Assembly (NCBI GenBank): GCA_031254995.1
Contig: JAIRTJ010000099.1
Coordinates: forward strand, 1-6,500
Length of the DNA stretch: 6,500 nt
Source: Eubacteriales Family XIII. Incertae Sedis bacterium
Lineage (GTDB): Bacteria > Bacillota > Clostridia > Peptostreptococcales > Anaerovoracaceae
Direction: 5' to 3'
The notes under the pieces are model-generated. The model did no database searches. It was not told the origin of the DNA and saw only the letters and a list, made by a program, of their open reading frames with translations. Position 1 is the stretch's first letter; the number at the start of each line of letters is the position of its first letter. The position numbers were made by a program, and so were the translations under genes. This document shows, piece after piece, positions 1 to 6,411 of the stretch.

Positions 1-1
1 C

Positions 2-2377
2 CCGAACGAGACAGGCGGCGCTGTCGACGACGCCTATCTGTATCGTTTCGTCGCGGACGAGTATTTGCTCGTGGTCAACGCGGCCAACGCGGAAAAGGAT
101 TGGACGCACCTGATCCGAGAGATCGCGCGCTTCGACGCGAAGATCGTCGACGAGACCGAGGAGATCGGCATGATCTCGTTGCAGGGGCCCGAATCGAAAC
201 GAATGCTGCTGTCGCTGACGGACGCGCCGTTCCTGACGGAGCCTTTGAAAAACGCATTGAACACCGTCGTGCTTGACGGAAAGGAAGCGCGCATAGCGAA
301 GACGGGGTACACGGGAGAGGCTATCGGCTACGAATTGTTCCTCAAAGCGGAGGAGACGGCGGAGCTGTGGAGGCGGCTGATCGAAATCGGCGCGACGCCC
401 GCAGGCTTGGGCGCGCGCGACACTTTGCGGTTGGAAGCGGGCTTGCCGCTGTACGGACACGAGTTGGGCGCGGATATCGACGGGAACGACATACCTGTTT
501 ACGCGGTTCCGTTGGCGAAATTCGCCGTCAGCTTTTCGGAGACGAAAGGGGATTACATCGGAAGGGCTCAACTGTTGAAACAATTTCGCGCGTTCGAACG
601 AATTTTTACGGGCAAGTTCGACGATATGAGCGATCTGCCGCGAATGATCAAGCCCTTCGCGATGATCGGGAAGGGGATCCCGAGAGCCGGAAATCGCATC
701 GAAAAGGATGGAGAGACGATCGGTTACGTCACGAGCGGAAGCGTCGTCCCCTATTATTTGACGAGCGGAGAGGGCTTGGATACGGTTTATACGGACGAGA
801 CATCGAAGCGCTTCATCGGTCTGGCCATGGTTCGCAGCGATCTATTGCCGGACGACAAGATGAACGTGGAGATTCGCGGAAAAGGCGAGGAAGCCGTCGT
901 CGTGAAATATCATCTGCTCAGCGGCGATCCTCCGTTTGCGCGCGCCATCATCTACGGCAAGGAAACGGGCGAGGTTGCGCCGGACATCTCGGGCGATTAC
1001 AAGGAGAAAGCCGCGAGCTTGATACGAAAGAGCATTGAAAACCACCTGTGGCGGCAGACGGAATGCATCAATTTGATTCCGTCGGAGCAATCCCAATCGC
1101 GCGCGGCGAGGCTTCTGTCAATTTCGGATCCGTCGTTCCGCTACGGAGAACACAGAAAGATCAAGTCATTCTACGATCACGACGTCTTTTATTACCAGGG
1201 GACGAAGTTCATTCACGAGACGGAGGATCTGTTGGCGGCGGAATTCAAAAAGTATTTCGGTTGCAAAGAGGTCGAGACTCGCGTTATCAGCGGACAGATG
1301 GCCAATGCCGCCGTGTTCAGCGCGCTCGTGGACTTCAAGAACAGGGCGGATCGGAAGAAAAACGCCGTCAGACTCGGCTATGTGCTGAACAACCACATCA
1401 TCCGGGGCGGCCACCTCAGCGCGCAGCCCATGGGAGCTTTGCACGATTACATCGCGATCGATCCGGCGACGGATAGGGCGGCTTTGGTGAATTTCCCCGT
1501 CCTCGCGCACAATAATTACAAAATCGATATCGAGGAGACGCGAAATATCATCGAGCAATACAGGCCTGAGTTGATCATCTTGGGCAAGAGCATGACGTTG
1601 CACAAGGAGCCCGTATCCGAGGTGCGCGACATCATCCGCGATCTGGGCGTCGAGACGACGCTGATGTACGACATGGCGCATGTGCTTGGCCTCGTAGGCC
1701 CGTATTTCCAAGATCCGTTCGCGGAAGGCGCCGAGATCGTCACCGGCTCCGCGCACAAGACGTTCTTCGGCACGCAGCGCGGCGTGATAGCGGCGAACTA
1801 CGAGGAGGACGACATCAAATACGATCTTTGGGAGACGATCGAGTCCAGGGTATTCCCCGGCAGCGTGAGCAATCATCATCTCGGGACTCTGCTCGGGTTG
1901 CTCATGGCCGCGTACGAGATGAATTGTTTCCGCGGCGAGTATCAAAAAAGCGTCGTCGAAAACGCCAAGTATTTCGCGGAATGTCTGTCCCGCGCGGGAT
2001 TGGATGTCGCGGGCGATCCGAGCGTGTCATATACGGAGACGCATCAGGTGATCGTAAACGTCGGTTACGCGTCCGGACCGGAGGTTGCCGAGCGTCTGGA
2101 GTCGAATAATGTGATTGTCAACTATCAGGCGACGCCTGACGAAGAAGGTTTTACGGCGTCGGGAGCTCTGCGTCTGGGCGTCGCGGAGATGACCCGCTTC
2201 GGATTCGGAAAGAAGGAATTCGAGAAGGCGGCCGAATTGATCTCGGCGTTGCTCTTGCGCGGCGTCGAAATCAAGGAGGACGTGAAGAAATTGCGGTCGG
2301 AATTCGTCGACATGAGATACTGTTTCACGGATGCGGATATCGTCGCGGAATTGGATCGATTGGCGAATAAAATGTAG
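2..2377 (+). CDS. gcvT-glyA: GcvT-SHMT fusion: aminomethyltransferase joined to serine hydroxymethyltransferase (5' partial)
   Basis: The frame is open from the window edge, so the true start lies upstream and about 791 residues are visible. Visible residues 1 to about 325 are the glycine-cleavage T-protein, which releases ammonia and makes 5,10-methylene-THF from aminomethyl-H-protein. It shows GGAVDD (Asp 9-10, matching the catalytic Asp region), LVVNAAN, GLGARDTLRLEAG (Glu145) and GIPRAG. Residues from about 335 to 791 are a PLP-dependent SHMT. By-eye comparison with remembered E. coli GlyA gives Ser361/S35, Tyr381 and Glu383/Y55 and E57, His471/H126, Asp557/D200, His560/H203, Schiff-base Lys586/K229 and Arg724/R363. 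The 29-residue Asp-to-Lys spacing is identical. One deviation is GTQRG where GPRGG is usual. The SHMT part is divergent and a little long (about 450 residues against 417). The junction is continuous, with no stop. The two domains make and use the same folate, so substrate channelling is plausible but inferred. Both domain assignments are secure; the substrate of the divergent SHMT half is less certain. Confidence 0.93.
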   Translation, partial: PNETGGAVDDAYLYRFVADEYLLVVNAANAEKDWTHLIREIARFDAKIVDETEEIGMISLQGPESKRMLLSLTDAPFLTEPLKNALNTVVLDGKEARIAKTGYTGEAIGYELFLKAEETAELWRRLIEIGATPAGLGARDTLRLEAGLPLYGHELGADIDGNDIPVYAVPLAKFAVSFSETKGDYIGRAQLLKQFRAFERIFTGKFDDMSDLPRMIKPFAMIGKGIPRAGNRIEKDGETIGYVTSGSVVPYYLTSGEGLDTVYTDETSKRFIGLAMVRSDLLPDDKMNVEIRGKGEEAVVVKYHLLSGDPPFARAIIYGKETGEVAPDISGDYKEKAASLIRKSIENHLWRQTECINLIPSEQSQSRAARLLSISDPSFRYGEHRKIKSFYDHDVFYYQGTKFIHETEDLLAAEFKKYFGCKEVETRVISGQMANAAVFSALVDFKNRADRKKNAVRLGYVLNNHIIRGGHLSAQPMGALHDYIAIDPATDRAALVNFPVLAHNNYKIDIEETRNIIEQYRPELIILGKSMTLHKEPVSEVRDIIRDLGVETTLMYDMAHVLGLVGPYFQDPFAEGAEIVTGSAHKTFFGTQRGVIAANYEEDDIKYDLWETIESRVFPGSVSNHHLGTLLGLLMAAYEMNCFRGEYQKSVVENAKYFAECLSRAGLDVAGDPSVSYTETHQVIVNVGYASGPEVAERLESNNVIVNYQATPDEEGFTASGALRLGVAEMTRFGFGKKEFEKAAELISALLLRGVEIKEDVKKLRSEFVDMRYCFTDADIVAELDRLANKM
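1001..1021 (+). promoter_or_regulatory. Possible internal ribosome binding site and TTG start for a free SHMT domain
   Basis: AAGGAG at 1001-1006 is followed 12 bases later by an in-frame TTG (1019-1021), at the boundary between the GcvT and SHMT domains. Initiation there would give a stand-alone SHMT of about 452 residues. The spacing is longer than ideal and TTG is a weak start, so this may be coincidence or a relic of once-separate genes. Confidence 0.25.
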
Positions 2378-2454
2378 GATTGATCGTCCGAGCGTCGCGC
2401 CGTCGTTTTTTGCCGCGAACGGTTTGAAAGTCGGTACGCGCCGGATCGACGCGG

Positions 2455-2485
2455 CGTTCGAGCGATCGCAGGGGACGCTTGAACG
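2455..2485 (+). other. Hairpin / inverted repeat in the serC leader
   Basis: The arms CGTTCGAGCG (2455-2464) and CGCTTGAACG (2476-2485) pair over 10 positions, nine Watson-Crick and one G-U, around an 11-base loop. No U-tract follows, so it is not a classical terminator. It ends 17 bases before the serC Shine-Dalgarno. It lies in the 140-base gap after the fusion gene, where I see no convincing promoter. It could be an mRNA processing or stability hairpin or a protein-binding dyad; the sequence does not decide. Confidence 0.45.
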
Positions 2486-2502
2486 GTAATGAACACAGAA
2501 AT

Positions 2503-2510
2503 TAAGGAGG
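2503..2510 (+). promoter_or_regulatory. Strong ribosome binding site of serC
   Basis: TAAGGAGG lies 7 bases upstream of the ATG at 2518. It is a near-perfect anti-16S match at good spacing and fixes the serC start, implying efficient translation. Confidence 0.9.
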
Positions 2511-2517
2511 TTGAACG

Positions 2518-3600
2518 ATGAGCAGATTGTACAATTTTTCGGCGGGGCCGTCCATATTGCCGGAGTCGGTTTTGAAGAAAGCCGGTGCGGAGATCATGGA
2601 TTATAAAGGTTCCGGAATGTCCGTAATGGAGATGAGCCACAGATCGAAGGTCTACGACGCTATCATCACGCGGACGCGCGACCTGTTTCGTTCCGTGCTG
2701 TCCGTGCCGGACGACTATGAGATATTGTTCTTGCAGGGCGGCGCGACGCTGCAATTCGCGATGATTCCCATGAATTTGCTCTCGCGCAACGGTAAGGCGG
2801 ATTACGTGATTACGGGCAATTTTTCGAATAACGCGTACAAGGAAGCCCTGCTCTTCGGCAAGGAGATTTCCGTCGCGGCGACCGGGAAGGACGTGAATTT
2901 CGCAAAGATCCCGTCGCAGGACGAATTGAAGTTGGACGCGGATGCGGATTACGTGCACATCTGCGAGAACAATACGGTCTTCGGTACTAAATGGAAGTAT
3001 ATACCTGATACGGGAAATGTTCCCATTGTATCCGATATGTCGTCCTGCATACTGTCCGAGCCGATCGACATCTCGCGATACGGCATCATCTACGCGGGCG
3101 CGCAGAAGAACATCGCGCCGGCGGGACTGACATTGGTGATCATACGCAAGGATTTGGCGCGCGAGCCGCTGCCCGGCACTCCGACGATGCTGAATTTCCG
3201 AAAGATGATCGAGAAGGAATCCATGTACAATACGCCGCCCTGTTGGTCCATCTACGTCGCCATGTTGGTTCTCGAATGGATAGAGGAACTCGGCGGTCTG
3301 TCGGTTATGCGCGAGCGCAATCGCGAGAAGGCGGCGATTCTTTACGATTATTTGGATTCGACGGACTTTTACAGGACGCCTGTCGCGCGCGAAGATCGAT
3401 CCCTCATGAACGTCGTGTTCAGCACGGGCGACGAGGAAACCGACGCGCGGTTTGTGAAGGAGAGCGCCGAAAACAACATGTCCAATCTGAAAGGTCATCG
3501 TTCGGTCGGCGGCATGCGCGCGTCGATCTACAACGCGATGCCGAAGGAAGGCGTCGAGCATTTGGTCGATTTCATGAAGCGATTCGCAGGGGGACGGTAA
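2518..3600 (+). CDS. serC: Phosphoserine aminotransferase SerC
   Basis: This is the PLP enzyme of the phosphorylated serine pathway. It transfers the amino group of glutamate to 3-phosphohydroxypyruvate, giving O-phosphoserine, in the cytoplasm. At 360 residues it matches the usual length (about 360). The N-terminus reads NFSAGPSILPESVL, followed by the conserved LQGGATLQF segment. Asp173 in SDMSS should hold the PLP ring nitrogen, and Lys197 in GAQKNIAPAGLT is the Schiff-base lysine. The family's NTPP segment and the C-terminal HRSVGGMRASIYNAMP segment are both present, and no key residue is missing. The start is fixed by the ribosome binding site at 2503. serA follows after 61 bases on the same strand, so the two are probably cotranscribed and supply consecutive steps. 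SerC enzymes can also act in pyridoxal phosphate synthesis, but the serA neighbour points to serine. Confidence 0.97.
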   Translation: MSRLYNFSAGPSILPESVLKKAGAEIMDYKGSGMSVMEMSHRSKVYDAIITRTRDLFRSVLSVPDDYEILFLQGGATLQFAMIPMNLLSRNGKADYVITGNFSNNAYKEALLFGKEISVAATGKDVNFAKIPSQDELKLDADADYVHICENNTVFGTKWKYIPDTGNVPIVSDMSSCILSEPIDISRYGIIYAGAQKNIAPAGLTLVIIRKDLAREPLPGTPTMLNFRKMIEKESMYNTPPCWSIYVAMLVLEWIEELGGLSVMRERNREKAAILYDYLDSTDFYRTPVAREDRSLMNVVFSTGDEETDARFVKESAENNMSNLKGHRSVGGMRASIYNAMPKEGVEHLVDFMKRFAGGR

Positions 3601-3614
3601 CGAAGAAATCCGCG

Positions 3615-3633
3615 CGGACGGCGATATCGTCCG
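3615..3633 (+). other. Small hairpin upstream of the serA ribosome binding site
   Basis: CGGACG (3615-3620) pairs perfectly with CGTCCG (3628-3633) around a 7-base loop. It lies in the 61-base serC-serA gap and ends 17 bases before the Shine-Dalgarno. No U-tract follows, so it should not terminate transcription. A 6-bp stem in fairly GC-rich DNA can occur by chance. Confidence 0.3.
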
Positions 3634-3650
3634 GGACAGATCGAATGGAC

Positions 3651-3657
3651 AAGGAGG
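3651..3657 (+). promoter_or_regulatory. Ribosome binding site of serA, bearing on its start
   Basis: AAGGAGG lies 10 bases upstream of ATG 3668 but only 4 bases upstream of the in-frame GTG 3662. The ATG start gives MVRILATDGI, which matches how this family usually begins, so ATG 3668 is preferred. The GTG would add only two residues. Confidence 0.8.
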
Positions 3658-3667
3658 TAAGGTGATT

Positions 3668-4573
3668 ATGGTCAGAATACTTGCGACGGACGGAATAGAG
3701 AAGGGCGCGGGCGAAAAGCTGAGGCGGCTCGGTTATGATTTGACGGAACAATTTTTCGAGCCGGAGGAATTGGCGCAACAGGTCAAGAATTATGACGCGT
3801 TGGTCGTTCGTTCCGCCACAAAGGTGCGCAAACCGATCATCGACGCGGCGCTTGAGAGCGGCCGGCTCAAATTGATTATTCGCGGAGGCGTGGGGACGGA
3901 CAACATAGACACGGCATACGCGCGGGAGAACGGCATTGAGGTGAAAAACACGCCGAACGCATCGAGCGCTTCCGTCGCGGAATTGACGATCGGACATCTC
4001 TTCGCGTTGGCGCGCCATATACACGAGGCTAATGTCACGATGCGCGAGGGGAAGTGGGAGAAGAAGAATTACAGCGGCATCGAACTCGCGGGCAAGACTT
4101 TGGGCTTGATCGGAATGGGACGCATCGGACGGATCGTCGCAGAGAAAGCATCGGCTCTCGGCATGAAGATCTGCTATACGAACCGCAGCGGACACAAGCC
4201 CGAAAACGACCCCTTTGAGCATGTGTCCATGGATGAATTGTTGCGGACGTCGGATTTCGTTTCTCTGCATATGCCTAAGGCGGACGAACCGGTCGTCACG
4301 GCGCGCGAGATCGCGAAGATGAAGGACGGCGCGTACATCGTCAATACGGCGCGCGGCGGTTTGATTCCGGACGAGGATATCCTGAGCGCCTTGGATTCCG
4401 GAAAACTTTCAGGGGTTGCGCTGGACGTCTATCCCGAGGAGCCGCCGAAAAACGAGAAGATCTATACGCATCCCAAGATATCGCTGACGCCGCATATAGG
4501 CGCTTCGACGGCGGAGGCGCAGGAGCGGGTCGGCGAAGAGGTCGCGGCGCATATCACGGCTATGTTCGCGTGA
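3668..4573 (+). CDS. serA: D-3-phosphoglycerate dehydrogenase, short form (SerA)
   Basis: This NAD-dependent enzyme oxidises 3-phosphoglycerate to 3-phosphohydroxypyruvate, the first step of phosphorylated serine synthesis and the supplier of SerC's substrate. It has 301 residues from ATG 3668 (303 if GTG 3662 is used). The fold is that of the D-isomer 2-hydroxyacid dehydrogenases. Arg72 lies in IIRGGVGTDNID, and the dinucleotide motif GMGRIG spans 149-154. The catalytic triad is Arg229 (NTARGG), Glu258 (DVYPEEPP) and His276 (TPHIGAST). The protein ends just after the catalytic domain and has no C-terminal ACT or ASB domain, so the usual serine-feedback module is absent. The family also contains hydroxypyruvate and other 2-hydroxyacid reductases; placement between serC and DUF1015 makes phosphoglycerate the likely substrate. 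The DUF1015 gene starts 16 bases downstream. Confidence 0.93.
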   Translation: MVRILATDGIEKGAGEKLRRLGYDLTEQFFEPEELAQQVKNYDALVVRSATKVRKPIIDAALESGRLKLIIRGGVGTDNIDTAYARENGIEVKNTPNASSASVAELTIGHLFALARHIHEANVTMREGKWEKKNYSGIELAGKTLGLIGMGRIGRIVAEKASALGMKICYTNRSGHKPENDPFEHVSMDELLRTSDFVSLHMPKADEPVVTAREIAKMKDGAYIVNTARGGLIPDEDILSALDSGKLSGVALDVYPEEPPKNEKIYTHPKISLTPHIGASTAEAQERVGEEVAAHITAMFA

Positions 4574-4589
4574 AAGGAAAGGAAAAGTC

Positions 4590-5837
4590 ATGGTGAGAAT
4601 GAAGCCGTTTAAAGCGGTGCGCCCCGCAAAGGGATATGAAGAGAAAGTCGCCGCCCTGCCTTATGACGTCATGACGTCGGACGAGGCAAGGCGAATGGTC
4701 GAGGGGAATCCTTATTCCTTCCTTCATATAGACAAGGCCGAAATAGATTTGCCGCCCTCCGTCGATCTTTACGATGCGTCCGTCTACGCGCGCGCGAAGG
4801 AGAATTTCGAGCGCTTCGCGAGCGAGGGCGTGTTCGTCCAAGACGAGCGGCGCAATTTCTATATCTATAGGCTGACGATGGACGGTCGGGCGCAGACGGG
4901 ACTTGTCGGTTGCGCGTCGATAGACGATTATTTAAACGACAAGATAAAGAAGCACGAATTGACGCGGGAGGAAAAGGAGAAAGACCGCATACGCCATGTC
5001 GATACCCTTGACGCGAATACGGGTCCGATCTTTCTGACATGTCGCCCGAACGCGCGCCTGGACGAGGTGATCGAAGCTTGGATATCGGAGCACGCGCCCC
5101 TCTTCGACTTCGTCGCGGACGACGGCGTCGCGCACACGATTTGGACGGCGGACGGTGAAATCGTTCCCGAGATTGAACGCATCTTCGAGGGCATCGACGC
5201 CTTGTACATCGCGGACGGGCATCACAGGTGCGCGTCGGCCGTCAAGGTCGGCTTGAAGAGAAGGGAGTCCGATCCGGCTTACAAGGGCGATGAGGAATTC
5301 AATTTCTTTCTCTCGGTCGTGTTTCCGTCGAATCAGCTCCGCATACTCGATTACAACCGCGTCGTGAAAGACCTCAACGGGTATGCGATCGACGCCTTCC
5401 TCGAAAAACTGGGGAAAGGTTTCGTCGCGGAGCGGTACGATGCGGAGGGGCCGTACAGACCTGAGGCGAAGCATTCGATCGGCCTGTACACGGGCGGACA
5501 TTGGTACAAGATGACGACTCGCGAAGGACTGTTTGACGAGAATGATCCGGTTTCGCGCTTGGACGTATCGATTCTTCAGGACAATGTGTTGCGCCCGATC
5601 TTGGGCATCGATGATCCGCGCACGGACAAGCGCATCGATTTCATCGGCGGCATCCGCGGCTTAAAAGAATTGGAGCGCAGGGTGGCCGACGATATGGCGG
5701 CGGCCTTTGCGATGTACCCGACGACGGTGGAGGATTTGATGGATATTGCGGACGCGAATCGCATCATGCCGCCTAAATCCACATGGTTTGAACCCAAACT
5801 TCGAAGCGGGTTGTTGATTCACCGCCTGTCCGAATAG
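4590..5837 (+). CDS. DUF1015 family protein, candidate serine/phosphoserine phosphotransferase
   Basis: This 415-residue protein has features of the DUF1015 family (COG4198): MKPFKAVRP near the N-terminus, ALPYDVMTSDEAR (about 22-34), a KHELT segment with a nearby DRIRHVDTLDANTGPIFL-like stretch, and ADGHHR at 208-213. It has no signal peptide or obvious membrane segment, so it should be cytoplasmic. The start ATG 4590 sits 6 bases after AAGGA (4579-4583) and 16 bases after serA, indicating tight operon linkage. ADGHHR resembles the DGHHR motif of ParB/sulfiredoxin-fold proteins, a group that includes the free-serine kinases SerK and SbnI. I also recall, but cannot verify here, reports of pyrophosphate-dependent serine kinase activity in DUF1015 members. 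With serA and serC adjacent and no serB in the window, interconversion of phosphoserine and serine is a reasonable inference. Family membership is confident; the function is not. Confidence 0.9.
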   Translation: MVRMKPFKAVRPAKGYEEKVAALPYDVMTSDEARRMVEGNPYSFLHIDKAEIDLPPSVDLYDASVYARAKENFERFASEGVFVQDERRNFYIYRLTMDGRAQTGLVGCASIDDYLNDKIKKHELTREEKEKDRIRHVDTLDANTGPIFLTCRPNARLDEVIEAWISEHAPLFDFVADDGVAHTIWTADGEIVPEIERIFEGIDALYIADGHHRCASAVKVGLKRRESDPAYKGDEEFNFFLSVVFPSNQLRILDYNRVVKDLNGYAIDAFLEKLGKGFVAERYDAEGPYRPEAKHSIGLYTGGHWYKMTTREGLFDENDPVSRLDVSILQDNVLRPILGIDDPRTDKRIDFIGGIRGLKELERRVADDMAAAFAMYPTTVEDLMDIADANRIMPPKSTWFEPKLRSGLLIHRLSE

Positions 5838-5865
5838 ATGCGGGTCGGGCCGCGACGACGATTTG

Positions 5866-5893
5866 CGCGCGGGGCATGGATGCGTCCCGCGCG
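5866..5893 (+). other. GC-rich hairpin upstream of the NimA-like gene
   Basis: CGCGCGGG (5866-5873) and CCCGCGCG (5886-5893) form a perfect 8-bp stem. Within the 12-base loop, GCA and TGC can pair further around a TGGA tetraloop, leaving a GT bulge. Neither strand has a U-tract after the stem, so it is not a standard terminator. It ends 7 bases before AAGGAG (5901-5906), close enough that its folding could influence ribosome access. It occupies much of the 78-base gap after the DUF1015 gene. Confidence 0.45.
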
Positions 5894-5915
5894 ATGACGG
5901 AAGGAGAGACGAGGT

Positions 5916-6386
5916 ATGAGAAGAAGCGATCGGGAAGTCAAGGAGCGCGCCGTTTTGGAAGAAATACTGAAGGAGAGCGACGTATGCCGCATCGCCGTCT
6001 CGACGAAAGGCGCCCCGTACATCGTTCCGCTGAATTTCGGATACGAATTCGACGGAGAAAAATTGACGCTCTGGTTTCACTGCGCCCGAGAGGGACGCAA
6101 ATTGGATCTCATCGCCGCGAACAACAACGTCGGATTTGAAATGGACTGCGCTCATCGGTTGATAACGGGGCCGAACGCCTGCGATTTTTCAATGAATTAC
6201 AGATCCGTAATCGGGACCGGCGCGATCTCCGTGATCGACGACGCCGACGAGAAAACGAAAGGGTTGTCCCTCATCATGGAGCATTACGGAGGTAAGGGCT
6301 TGCCGTTCAAAGGACCGATGCTGAACGCGATGAAGACCTTGCGTCTCGACGTTGTCGAGTTTACGGGAAAGAAGTCGGGAGACTGA
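5916..6386 (+). CDS. Pyridoxamine 5'-phosphate oxidase-fold protein, NimA-like
   Basis: This 156-residue protein belongs to the split-barrel flavin-binding superfamily that includes the nitroimidazole-resistance protein NimA. Visible family features in order are VCRIAVSTKGAPYIVPLNFGY (about 24-44, the first strand pair), LWFHCAREGRKLDLI (about 52-66, the HxAxEGRK segment typical of this branch), VGFEMD, and YRSVIGTGAISVI, followed by an EHYGG element. It has the family's usual length and no signal peptide. The start is supported by AAGGAG at 5901-5906, 9 bases upstream. Members bind FMN or a related cofactor; substrates are mostly unknown, and few proteins annotated as NimA have been shown to reduce nitroimidazoles. 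It is not the biosynthetic PdxH enzyme. The neighbouring ser genes may only be fortuitously adjacent. Drug resistance should not be assumed from this sequence. Confidence 0.87.
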   Translation: MRRSDREVKERAVLEEILKESDVCRIAVSTKGAPYIVPLNFGYEFDGEKLTLWFHCAREGRKLDLIAANNNVGFEMDCAHRLITGPNACDFSMNYRSVIGTGAISVIDDADEKTKGLSLIMEHYGGKGLPFKGPMLNAMKTLRLDVVEFTGKKSGD

Positions 6387-6411
6387 CGACGCGACCCGGG
6401 AGATTTGTTTC

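Noticed and set aside
65..67. TTG at 65 as the start of the first gene
   Set aside because: The same frame continues upstream to the window edge and encodes conserved T-protein sequence (GGAVDD and LYRF), so the gene starts outside the window.
1166..1945. 259-codon minus-strand frame opposite the SHMT domain
   Set aside because: It is antisense to conserved catalytic sequence (the DMAHV and SAHKT region), has no domain or ribosome binding site, and is explained as a shadow frame.
2385..2411. Intrinsic terminator after the fusion gene, suggested by TTTTTT at 2406-2411
   Set aside because: No stable GC-rich stem directly precedes the T-run; only 3-bp pairings are visible.
2378..2517. Promoter in the gap before serC
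   Set aside because: TTGATC, TTTGAA and TTGAAC elements are present, but none has a convincing -10 box at 16-18 bases spacing.
2125..3561. Long open frame (478 codons) on the minus strand opposite the fusion end and serC
   Set aside because: It lies antisense to the well-supported serC and SHMT coding sequence, crosses the intergenic gap, and is rich in Arg and His with no recognisable domain. It is a product of the codon bias of the true strand.
4570..4596. GTG-started 8-codon frame bridging the serA stop and the DUF1015 start
   Set aside because: It has no ribosome binding site of its own, and its purine-rich codons are simply the DUF1015 Shine-Dalgarno region, so it is most likely chance.
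5876..6139. 87-codon plus-strand frame overlapping the NimA-like gene
   Set aside because: It is out of frame with the conserved split-barrel protein, highly Arg-rich, and has no domain.
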